Shown in pieces: positions 44,601 through 50,509 of a stretch of DNA of 61,932 nucleotides. The notes under the pieces are model-generated. The model had not been told where the DNA came from and did no database searches. It saw only the letters and a list, made by a program, of their open reading frames with translations. The DNA is from Deltaproteobacteria bacterium. GTDB lineage: Bacteria > Desulfobacterota > Desulfobacteria > Desulfobacterales > B30-G6. Every line of letters starts with the position of its first letter. The first letter of the stretch is position 1. Location of the stretch: contig JAJDNW010000008.1 in the NCBI GenBank assembly GCA_022340465.1, positions 1 to 61,932 on the forward strand, read 5' to 3'. The position numbers and the translations under genes are program-made.

Positions 44601-45289
44601 AGTTCCAGCATGGCTAAGTGGACGGCGCTCATGGAACTCGCGCAGGCGGCATCCACGACGCAGTTTGTTCCGCCAAGGTCGAGGCGGTTGCAGATCCTTC
44701 CGGCAACGACATTTCCCAAAAGCCCCGGAAAAGAGTTTTCCTGCCAGGGAACATAGGCGTCGGCAATGCGTTGAACAATATTTTCGACCGATCCCGGGTC
44801 GAGTCCCTCCTTTTGCATAGCGTCCCGCCAAATAGGGTGCCCCAGCCTGGAACCCAGAGGAATAACCATTTCCTGGGTCCCGGTGACCCCTAGTACGACA
44901 CTGGTGCGATCACGGTCGAACTCGCGTCCCGAATGGCCATAGCCGGCGTCCAGGAGGGCGTCCCTGGCGGTTACGAGCGCCAGGAGTTGGGAGGTGTCGG
45001 TGGCTTCAATCGTAGCGGGGGGAATGCCGAACTCGGACGGGTCGAAGGCGATGTGAGGCAAGAAACCGCCGCGTCGGCAATAAACCAGATCGGCTTTCCC
45101 GGGTTCCTGACTGAAGTAGGCCTCCGTGGACCAGTGCGTATCGGGGATGTCGCCGATGGCGTCTCTGCCGCGGGACAGAAGCTGCCAGAACGCCTTGAGT
45201 CCCGGGGACCGGGGGAAGAGACACCCCATCCCGATAATGGCGATGGGCATGTTTTGTATATGATTCGAATCGGTTTCGTTTTTAGGCAT
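38657..45289 (-). CDS. PfaA-like polyketide/PUFA synthase megasynthase (KS-AT-ACP-ACP-KR-DH)
   Basis: An iterative type I synthase of 2210 residues (numbering here runs four higher, from the open frame). KS: 17-470, Cys in VVDAACASS at 220, His in VEAHGTGT at 355 and MIGHTK at 394. AT: 590-900, FPGQGSQYQGMG, Ser in GHSYGEL at 691. A Pro/Ala linker and a helical segment (1040-1100) lead to two tandem ACPs (about 1172-1245 and 1277-1350), each with LGIDSIKRVEIL, Ser 1205 and 1310. KR: 1630-1900, TGGARGV, Tyr 1825. DH: 1945-2200, His 1953, Asp 2126. The LGIDSIKR ACPs and KS type place it with PUFA-synthase-like enzymes; no chain-length or condensation partner, thioesterase or ER is present. PfaD nearby supplies the reductase. 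GGAAAG sets ATG 45289. Confidence 0.92.
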   Translation of the reverse strand: MPKNETDSNHIQNMPIAIIGMGCLFPRSPGLKAFWQLLSRGRDAIGDIPDTHWSTEAYFSQEPGKADLVYCRRGGFLPHIAFDPSEFGIPPATIEATDTSQLLALVTARDALLDAGYGHSGREFDRDRTSVVLGVTGTQEMVIPLGSRLGHPIWRDAMQKEGLDPGSVENIVQRIADAYVPWQENSFPGLLGNVVAGRICNRLDLGGTNCVVDAACASSMSAVHLAMLELQSGSSDMVVTGGVDTINDIFMHMCFSKTMILSKTGDIRPFSKDADGTVLGEGLGMLVLKSLDRAEQDGDNIYAVIKGMGSSSDGKSQSIYAPNAEGQAKALRRAYENAGVEPATVGLVEAHGTGTRVGDKVELNALKTAFGAIAGNSPIAVGSVKSMIGHTKAAAGAAGIIKAALALKNKVLPPTLKAVAPDPDLDIEDSPFFINSENRPWLAHREHPRRAGVSSFGFGGSNFHLVLEEYGSRKKDVSWDGSVEIFAFSAQNKDNLKKGLAEMQRRVDAGPVHRLDINRLAAATRNRFSANAPLRLAFVHELTADPAVDRDSLKAMLKQAAAAIDRPETSRKVHLEKQIFYMQGRCPGDLAFIFPGQGSQYQGMGRDLCAIFPEGLEALELADSLMDAGSAVSDAIFPRPFSRSQSKERQQLNRTDIAQPAIGSISLAMFDILGRFGLKPDAVCGHSYGELSALHAAGFIDRQTFMRLSAVRGKAMADAAGKGPEGTMLAVKAPLGTIENLIRNVPDVVLANFNSPEQAVLSGPIEGIERAEGRLREKGLHGMRLPVSAAFHSPLIQGGQHPFEQEVRRSQFVSGSIPVYANSTGRPYETTPEQAVKTLARQMVNPVRFTSMIENMHAAGIRTFVEVGPKSVLTDLVKTILSKKSFHAVAMDASGGRQYGLIDLACTLSTLAVTGCPVSLDAWEEKAAAPEKQRMTVMLSGANYRPEKPVDQTHGQSTVPPHPPLPSKKPVRTAAEGPPAVGQPVKPPQLKHSIFTGENAVPTASPAVTTNNRNPNKPSIPAMKNTDRNGIQTTPSTHVESALKTVTEGLRSMRALQARTAEAHQKFLETQAASGRTLQHMMESVQRLAEASLGIAAAQPGRPAATVPDAGSVHERPQVPPAPPAKIVEARRGHAPAAAPATESSASQIEPDHSISHNIRQSDQSDATSATLLNVVSDLTGYPVEMLNLDMDIEADLGIDSIKRVEILSTLEERLPDLPPMEPETMAALKTLGQIAAHIGGIASDAQPVYSSGDVLSRAGSAEFAAATEVTDISQTLIQVVSELTGYPREMLSMDMDVEADLGIDSIKRVEILSTLEERMPGLPEVTPDLMGSLKTLGQISAHLSESGDAGDEHRGEAPRVPTTGTDASGRSSGRSESAPPVNEQAQEAGPPESPAPALDWKTVTVENALRSQTRRLRFRPGRKLYLLDDGGPFAAALVASLGERGVAACVLSRDDAAALILDGQTLTDAAGLIIPAPERFENRADEDVFLKSAFQLAKSFAANPDRREKHRGDRGDDLLFATITRLDGAFGFAGREIDNPVMGGLAGLTKTAALEWHGVTCRALDIDPLWEDLSAIADRVAEELMEPTISGPLEIGLTSTQRRTPVLQNQPHEAIESEPSRLDLDAGDVIVVTGGARGVTAAAAEALAGRTGAAMALMGRSPQPAAEPAWLRGLDDTAAIKRAILENEFNNNGASPKEIEQSFVRHMASREVRATLEKLETLGTRAMYLSVDVREHDRVAEALETVRSSLGPVTAIVHGAGVIEDRLIVDKSPSQFDMVYGTKVSGLRNLLSCVKNDPLKHLVIFSSISARIGNAGQVDYAMANEALNKMAAAFSRQHPACRTLAVNWGPWDGGMVTPALRTAFKKQHVGLIPLKEGARSLVAAMGRSGNDPVEIVIGSSLPSRSIDVDAATAEGTPAGKAVPEDEPPMTLSFKKEIDTHDYPILTSHVIGGNPVVPFSLITEWFGHGALHENPGLVLHGLDDMRILKGVKLVDKKKLIRLFAGKTSRKNGHYEVSLELRDGMLEGKDVIHSRGKAILLDAMPEPPSVDLGRFLSEDGYHRSAGEVYEEILFHGIELRGIKEILSCSPRGMTARISSAPSPSRWIREHLRSGWIADPLVLDCAFQMATVWCYEETGQVSLPSYCASYRQYCETFPAKGVTAVLEVTDLTKHKMTGNFLLVDENKRLAAKMTGYEAVMDASLFKAFKPGR

Positions 45290-45361
45290 CATTCTTTCCA
45301 AGCCTGCCGCATGCGTTGCGGCGTTTTTCCAATTCCGGAACAGGGAACCGCTTTAAATTTT

Positions 45362-45392
45362 AATATATATATCACAAACAGCGTGTGATCAA
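45362..45392 (-). promoter_or_regulatory. MerR-style promoter of the megasynthase
   Basis: On the minus strand, TTGATC (45392-45387) and TATATT (45367-45362) are separated by 19 bases, longer than the usual 17. The spacer holds the dyad ATCACA-N7-TGTGAT (45371-45389, arms overlapping the -35). A 19-base spacer with a central dyad is the known layout of MerR-activated promoters. Predicted start is about 65 bases before the ATG. Confidence 0.5.
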
Positions 45393-45413
45393 GGATTAGG
45401 TAAAAATTTAAAG

Positions 45414-45442
45414 TTGTCAAATTGATATAACAACTATATAAT
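45414..45442 (+). promoter_or_regulatory. Promoter of the MerR-like regulator
   Basis: TTGTCA (45414-45419) and TATAAT (45437-45442), 17-base spacer. The dyad AGTTGT-N12-ACAACT (45412-45435) covers the -35 and spacer, fitting autoregulation. The promoter points to the gene at 45563. Confidence 0.55.
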
Positions 45443-45505
45443 CACACAGGTTTCAAATAGATGCAGTCAGATGAAAATATGTTTATTTGGATCATCCTCA
45501 ATAGT

Positions 45506-45523
45506 TGAAACGCTCAGTTGAGC
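45506..45523 (+). promoter_or_regulatory. Third copy of the TGAAACGCTCA motif
   Basis: TGAAACGCTCAGTTGAGC ends 39 bases before the MerR-like gene start, close to the spacing seen before ald. In this copy GCTCAGTTGAGC is a perfect palindrome. Confidence 0.45.
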
Positions 45524-45562
45524 CGTATACACCCCTTGAACTGCATGGCGGTTGGCTGAAAA

Positions 45563-46165
45563 ATGGTAACCTTTTATTCAAACCGGGATATCAGCGAACG
45601 GCTTGGGATCCGTTTGACCAAGTGGAAACGCTGGTCGCGTGAATTTTTACCGCCGGACCCCCTGGGTGGCCTGCGCTCTGGTTATGCGCGTCAATACAGT
45701 ATCGATCAGGCGTTTATCGTGTTTCTCGGCGGACACCTCGTGGCGGATATGCATTTTTCGATACCGGAGGCCAAAAAGATCGCTGCGGATTTGGCCGGCT
45801 GGTTCGAAAAACAGGGACCCCTGGTCGACCGCTCCGGAAATGGGTCGCAAGCAAATTCATCCCATCCATGGCCCAAAGACACGGCGGTCACCATATACAG
45901 ACGCGCTCCTAAGGACCTACATCAGGCTCAAACCGACAGCGGCTTTTTTTACGTCCAAAGGACGTGTCTGGCCGACGAAGGCTTTGAAAAGGGCGGGCCC
46001 CGTGTCCGCAGGGAAACCTATCGTGAAGAGGTGATACCGTCCGCATCGGGAGCGGTGCCCGGCGATGCAGGAGAAACCCTTGAAAAAATAGACGGGCGCA
46101 TATTGTATGCGAGCCAGTTGAGGAACCGCTTCGTAAACAAGTTGCTGGGTACTGCCCCGGCGTGA
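45563..46165 (+). CDS. MerR-type helix-turn-helix regulator
   Basis: 200 residues. The N-terminal segment (about 1-70) has a MerR-like winged helix: YSNRDISERLGIRLTKWKRW, then ARQYSIDQAFIVFLGGHLV, and FSIPEAKKIAADLAGWFEK as a helix. The middle is a variable acidic/Gly-rich linker, and the C-terminal part (RETYREEVIPSASG, then LYASQLRNRFVNKLLG) has no known domain. It is divergent from the megasynthase and upstream of pfaD's end, so it probably controls both. Effector unknown. No clear Shine-Dalgarno; the ATG gives a normal HTH start. Confidence 0.65.
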   Translation: MVTFYSNRDISERLGIRLTKWKRWSREFLPPDPLGGLRSGYARQYSIDQAFIVFLGGHLVADMHFSIPEAKKIAADLAGWFEKQGPLVDRSGNGSQANSSHPWPKDTAVTIYRRAPKDLHQAQTDSGFFYVQRTCLADEGFEKGGPRVRRETYREEVIPSASGAVPGDAGETLEKIDGRILYASQLRNRFVNKLLGTAPA

Positions 46166-46241
46166 GGCTGCAATGCCAACACAACCTGTCAAATGGGTTT
46201 GCTGAATCAGCGGCCTCAGGCAGAGCCTTCCAGTATGAGGA

Positions 46242-46259
46242 AAACCCCTCGAAGGGGCC
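46242..46259. terminator. Weak bidirectional stem-loop between convergent genes
   Basis: CCCCT-CGA-AGGGG (46245-46257) in the gap between the convergent MerR-like and pfaD genes. A run of T (46291-46297) is over 30 bases away, so terminator strength is doubtful. Confidence 0.35.
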
Positions 46260-46407
46260 TGCGCTGCCGTCGGCGCCGATTTGTTACAAGATTTTTTTCT
46301 CTGTTTTTTATATTTCTGTTGAGCAGATATGATACCGGCAAAGGCAAGCAACCCGAGGAACCCGCTAACCCAATGAACTCAATGAACCCGTCGACCCACG
46401 TTGGGCC

Positions 46408-48045
46408 TTACGTGGTGCCCATCAGTTTGCGAATCTCAGACAGGGGTTTGGGCGGGTAGTCCAGCGCATGTCGCGGCAGGGCGACCCCCTGCATCGTCAG
46501 CTGGCTCGCCCGAAGGAGTGTGGCGGCCCCCAGCATGAGATTCATGGCGACTTCCGCGGTATGGCGGTTGTCCGTTCGTTCGAGAAGGGTCCCTTTCGTC
46601 CAGGCGTTGAAGGCCCCGATGGAGGGGCCGCACCATACCTGATAGTCCATTTGACGCGTCGGCTCACCGCTGTTGGCCCAATTCGACGACTGGCCCAGAT
46701 ACGATCGGAACACGAGCGCCATTTTGTGCCGGGGATCGGCGGCCGCTTTTTCAATCTGGGACGGATCGCGGGTCTCGAAAAAGCGACGGGTCCGGCGCCA
46801 TTGCTCGTCGAAGGAGCATCGGAAGTAATCACGTTCCAGAGCCATGCGTTCCTTTTCAGGAATCGATGCATAATTGGGGTGGCGTGTATATAGGTCATAC
46901 AGTTTTGCCGCCTTCAGGGGAAACATGGTACCTCTTTTCAACACCTGGACCTTGACACCCATTTCAAACATGTCCGCCGCGGGAGCCATGGCGACATCCG
47001 CCTGACCGGCTTCGGCCAGCATTTTTCTGACCGTGTCCGATGTACCCGCCTCGACACAGGCCTGATTGATGCTGCCGGTCAGCACATAGGCCGCCCCCAT
47101 GGAAAAGGCGGCCGCCGCGGCACTGGGTGTGGCGATGCCGCCGCCGAGGCCCACATGCAGGGGCGTTGTGAACCCGTGCTTATCGGCCATCTGATTGCGC
47201 AGCGCAAGAATGGTCGGCAGGAGCGTCAAGGCCGGGCGATTGTCGGTGTGCCCACCGGAGTCGGCCTCGGCCGTAACGATGTCGGCCATGGGCACGAAAG
47301 GCGACAGATCCGCTTCCGTTCTGGAAATAAGCCCCTGCTCCACCAGGCGGTCTACTATTTTTACCGGCGGAGGCGAGAAGAATCTTCGGGCGACCTCTTC
47401 ACGGGATATTTTCCCCACGATACGGTTGGGGCAGACGACGGTGCCGGAAGGGTCACGGTGGATGCCTTTTAAACGGTAGTACACGAGTGGCGGCGTCAAA
47501 TCCATATAAGCGGATGCACTGATCAGTTTTATGCCGTGGTCCAGATAGAGTTCCACCGTCTTGAATTCGAGTTCCGGGTCCCCGGGGCTGTGGATGAGGT
47601 TGAAGCCGTAGGGCATGTTTTCCCCGCGGCGTTTGAGCTCGACGGCAGCCTGTTCGATGGCGGTAACGTCGAGGCCTGCGGCGCCGAAGAAACCGATCGC
47701 GCCTGCGCGTCCGGCCGCTTCCACCATATCCACCGATGTGATGGCATTGGCCATGGCGCCGACAACGTAGGCGTAGCGCACCCCCAGGGCCGCTTTGAGA
47801 TCGGGATCCCCCAGAGATTCCGGCGTCAGGGGAGGGACGACGGCCACTAGCGGCTGTGCCGTTTCAGGCCGTTCCAGGGGTGAAAGATGAACATTGCCGT
47901 GGTGCGCGATGTGGATACCGCCGTTCTGCTCGATCAGATAGACCGGCTCACGGACCTCCTGAAGGGCTGCGGCAATGATCTTTTCATAGGGCTCCGGCCT
48001 GATGTCGCCGCCATCCCAGTATCCCAATATGGTGTGATGACCCAT
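46408..48045 (-). CDS. pfaD: PfaD-family enoyl reductase
   Basis: A flavin-dependent, trans-acting enoyl reductase of polyunsaturated fatty acid and polyketide synthases, related to 2-nitropropane dioxygenase. It has 545 residues, as is usual for PfaD. Visible: VGAMANAITSVDMVEAAGRA near 96, GFFGAAGLDVTAIEQA near 117, the FMN-binding ADSGGHTDNRPA near 267, GLGGGIATPSAAAAAFSMGA near 303, and LKRGTMFPLKAAKLYDLY near 375. It supplies the reduction step missing from the KS-AT-ACP-ACP-KR-DH protein. The ATG at 48045 has no clear Shine-Dalgarno. Its substrate is probably ACP-bound trans-2-enoyl chains. Confidence 0.93.
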   Translation of the reverse strand: MGHHTILGYWDGGDIRPEPYEKIIAAALQEVREPVYLIEQNGGIHIAHHGNVHLSPLERPETAQPLVAVVPPLTPESLGDPDLKAALGVRYAYVVGAMANAITSVDMVEAAGRAGAIGFFGAAGLDVTAIEQAAVELKRRGENMPYGFNLIHSPGDPELEFKTVELYLDHGIKLISASAYMDLTPPLVYYRLKGIHRDPSGTVVCPNRIVGKISREEVARRFFSPPPVKIVDRLVEQGLISRTEADLSPFVPMADIVTAEADSGGHTDNRPALTLLPTILALRNQMADKHGFTTPLHVGLGGGIATPSAAAAAFSMGAAYVLTGSINQACVEAGTSDTVRKMLAEAGQADVAMAPAADMFEMGVKVQVLKRGTMFPLKAAKLYDLYTRHPNYASIPEKERMALERDYFRCSFDEQWRRTRRFFETRDPSQIEKAAADPRHKMALVFRSYLGQSSNWANSGEPTRQMDYQVWCGPSIGAFNAWTKGTLLERTDNRHTAEVAMNLMLGAATLLRASQLTMQGVALPRHALDYPPKPLSEIRKLMGTT

Positions 48046-48164
48046 GTAAAATATAGAGACCTTATCCTTAGCTATTAAACATTACGGTTCGAGGTTTTCC
48101 AACGTTAAGCCAACGGCAAGATGCCTTTCAAGGATAAACGCCCTGCAGGACAGATGCATGGCGT

Positions 48165-49067
48165 TTATCCTCTGGGGTGAAATCTTGCATGCATCTTTTT
48201 TAGATGGCTGCGGGCAACGTGCGTATATATCTGTGTCGTCGAAATGTCAACATGGCCCAGCATAACCTGTACGACCCTGAGATCGGCGCCCCCTTCTAAC
48301 AGGTGACTGGCGAAGGAGTGGCGCAGCGTGTGCGGGGTGATGTTTTTGGCAATGCCCGCCTTAAGTGCATATTTTTTCAAAAGCTTCCAGAACCCTTGAC
48401 GGGTCATGGGCCTGCCGGCTCTGGCGACAAAGAGGTACGCACTGCTGTATGTCTTCAAAAGCACGGGCCGGGCATGTTCCGTGTAGCGCCGGAGACTTTC
48501 GCCTGCATAACGGCCGAAAGGCACGACGCGCTCCTTTGAACCTTTTCCGAAGACGCGGGTGAATCCCGCTTCGAGGTTGACATCCTGGAGTTTCAGGCCG
48601 GTCAGTTCCGAAACCCTCAACCCGGCGGCGTACATGAGCTCGATCATGGCCGCGTCCCGGATCCCGACAGGTCTTTCCCTGTCGGGCGCGCTCAGGAGGG
48701 ATTCGACCTCGCGCAAGGACAATACATCCGGCAGTTTCTGCCCCCGTTTGGGAAGTTCCACCACCTGGGTAGGGTTGCTTTCAATTATTTTCTCCTGTCT
48801 CAGAAACCTGAAAAATCCCCTGATGGTGACCAGGTGCCGTGCCCGCGAACCGGTTCCCAGACCGGAAGCCCGCAGGTGTATGAGGTATTGCAGGACTACC
48901 GCCGTGTCGACGGCGGCTATGGTGTCGACTTTCGCTTCACTTTTCAGATATGACAAAAACCTGGCCATGTCCCGGCTGTAGGATTCGATGGTTTTTTCGG
49001 CCAGGCCTTTTTCGACGAGGATATAATTGAAATAGCGGTCGACGAGTTGGTCGAGAGAAGGTGGCAT
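48165..49067 (-). CDS. xerD: Tyrosine recombinase XerD
   Basis: A site-specific recombinase resolving chromosome dimers at dif with XerC. 300 residues from ATG 49067 (AAAAGG five bases upstream). SAM-like N-terminal domain (about 1-100), catalytic domain with R in AGLRVSELTG near 150, K in GKGSKERVVP near 174, HTLRHSFASHLLEGGADL near 246, H in LGHVDISTTQIYTH near 271, and the Tyr in QIYTH. Length and motifs are those of Xer proteins rather than phage integrases. XerC would give the same motifs, so the letter is likely but not certain. Confidence 0.85.
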   Translation of the reverse strand: MPPSLDQLVDRYFNYILVEKGLAEKTIESYSRDMARFLSYLKSEAKVDTIAAVDTAVVLQYLIHLRASGLGTGSRARHLVTIRGFFRFLRQEKIIESNPTQVVELPKRGQKLPDVLSLREVESLLSAPDRERPVGIRDAAMIELMYAAGLRVSELTGLKLQDVNLEAGFTRVFGKGSKERVVPFGRYAGESLRRYTEHARPVLLKTYSSAYLFVARAGRPMTRQGFWKLLKKYALKAGIAKNITPHTLRHSFASHLLEGGADLRVVQVMLGHVDISTTQIYTHVARSHLKKMHARFHPRG

Positions 49068-49150
49068 GACAACCTTTTCCAATCGAATGAAATAATAGTA
49101 GATGCCTTGGCCCATAGGACCAGGATTTCAATACACGATTAAAGTCGGAT

Positions 49151-49169
49151 GATGCCGGAATCCGGCATC
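49151..49169. other. Perfect 9-bp dyad between pepQ-like gene and xerD
   Basis: GATGCCGGA-A-TCCGGCATC, one-base centre. It lies in the 177-base gap between two minus-strand genes. No T-run follows on the minus strand, so termination is only possible, not shown. Confidence 0.4.
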
Positions 49170-49244
49170 GTCGATCACTCAAACCCAGTCCGAGCTAAGG
49201 CCAAAGAAAGTTCTTTCTCCGTTGACGGTCGCCCTTCGATCGGG

Positions 49245-50360
49245 TCACGAGGAAAGCTCGATTTCCAAATCCAGGCGGTTCAACACTTCAGCCTCTTTTT
49301 TTCGGACGACTACCTGGTTTTCAAGACGGACGCCGCCCCATCCCGGCACATAAATGCCCGGCTCCACAGTGACCAGTGCGCATTCATCCAGAGCCGAGTC
49401 CCTCAACGGGCTCAAACGGGGGCCTTCATGGATGGCCAATCCGGTTCCATGCCCCAGGGCGTGGCCGAACTTTCCTTTGAAACCATTTTTTTCGATGTAG
49501 TCGCGTGCGACGCTGTCTACCTGCTTGGTGCTGGCACCGGCGCGGATCGCCTGAATGGCCATCTGTTGGGCCTGTCTGACGGTATCGAAAACCCGGCGGA
49601 ATTCGTCGGAGGCGGCGCCTAAAATCAGGGTCCTGGATGTGTCGGAGCAGTAGCCGTCTACGCGGGCGCCCCAGTCGAACAGGATCGGCTCGCCGACCTG
49701 TATGGCACGATCGGTGGGGACCGCATGGGGCAGGGCGCTGTTGGGGCCTGCCGCAACGATCGTCGGGAAAGAGAGGCTGTCGGCACCGGCTTGGCGCATG
49801 CTTTTTTCCAACAGCCAGGCGACCTCTTTTTCCGTCATGCCCGGCCGCAACAGTGAAATGGTTTCCATGAAAGCGGATTCGGCAACGGCAAGCGCCTTGC
49901 GGGTGGCTTCGATTTCGACCTGCTGTTTGACCACCCGGAGTTCTTCCACGATGTTTTCGGTGGGCGTCAGTTCCACGAGGCTATGCGCCTTTTCCAGGGC
50001 CCGCCGGAACTCATCGAACTGTTTGAAGGAAACCCGGCGGCTTTCGAATCCCATCTTCCGGATTTTCAGCTTTGCGGCAATTTCGGCCAGCGCTTTGGCC
50101 GGGCTCTCTCTGTAGCAGAAAATCGTGCAGTCGCCGGCTTCCTTTTCAGCCTGCAGGAGATAGCGCGAGTCCGTCGCCAGCAACGCATCGTCAGCAGTGA
50201 CGAACAGGAAACCGGCCGATTCGTCGAACTGGCCGTCTTCACCGGTAAAACCACTCAGGTAGCGACGGTTTTCCGCTACCGACACCATCAAACTACCCAA
50301 CGCTTTTTGGGCCAGCTTCTTTCTCAAAGCCTCCCTTCTTGTCTGCATGAGTGTATGCAC
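49245..50360 (-). CDS. M24 family Xaa-Pro aminopeptidase
   Basis: A cytoplasmic metallopeptidase removing N-terminal residues before proline, or an Xaa-Pro dipeptidase. 371 residues: a creatinase N-terminal domain (about 1-130, YLSGFTGEDGQFDE), then the pita-bread M24 domain with metal ligands: Asp pair in LFDWGARVDGYCSDTSRT near 238-250, His in GHGTGLAIHEGP near 310, Glu in TVEPGIYV near 340 and Glu in RLENQVVV near 354. The GTG at 50360 is preferred: GGAGG lies six bases before it, while an ATG four codons on has none. It stands alone, divergent from the CHASE2 operon. Confidence 0.9.
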   Translation of the reverse strand: MHTLMQTRREALRKKLAQKALGSLMVSVAENRRYLSGFTGEDGQFDESAGFLFVTADDALLATDSRYLLQAEKEAGDCTIFCYRESPAKALAEIAAKLKIRKMGFESRRVSFKQFDEFRRALEKAHSLVELTPTENIVEELRVVKQQVEIEATRKALAVAESAFMETISLLRPGMTEKEVAWLLEKSMRQAGADSLSFPTIVAAGPNSALPHAVPTDRAIQVGEPILFDWGARVDGYCSDTSRTLILGAASDEFRRVFDTVRQAQQMAIQAIRAGASTKQVDSVARDYIEKNGFKGKFGHALGHGTGLAIHEGPRLSPLRDSALDECALVTVEPGIYVPGWGGVRLENQVVVRKKEAEVLNRLDLEIELSS

Positions 50361-50394
50361 CCCGAACCTCCTTGATACCGTACCGATACTGGTG

Positions 50395-50424
50395 TTGACT
50401 TTTTAACATTCTTATAGCTAATAT
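50395..50424 (+). promoter_or_regulatory. Promoter of the CHASE2 operon
   Basis: TTGACT (50395-50400) and TAATAT (50419-50424), 18-base spacer, about 85 bases before the cyclase start. It overlaps the divergent promoter below. Confidence 0.45.
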
Positions 50425-50439
50425 AAATGCCGAATTCAA
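50411..50439 (-). promoter_or_regulatory. Promoter of the M24 peptidase gene
   Basis: On the minus strand, TTGAAT (50439-50434) and TATAAG (50416-50411), 17-base spacer. It points to the GTG at 50360 and overlaps the CHASE2 operon promoter face to face. Confidence 0.45.
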
Positions 50440-50509
50440 TTTCAAATTTCCGCACAGAGGGCCGGTGCGGGATGCCTTCGTCACTGGAAAGATGCAACAG
50501 GAACCCTTG

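Noticed and set aside
38657-48045. A complete pfaABCDE omega-3 fatty acid synthase
   Set aside because: There is no PfaB or PfaC-type protein with paired KS and multiple DH domains in the window, and only two ACPs are present.
48079-48101. A T-arm-like GGTTCGAGG between pfaD and xerD
   Set aside because: No acceptor stem, D-arm or anticodon arm can be built around it, so it is not a tRNA gene.
48165-49067. Phage or integrative-element integrase
   Set aside because: Length and motifs fit chromosomal XerC/XerD, and there is no att-like tRNA end or phage gene nearby.
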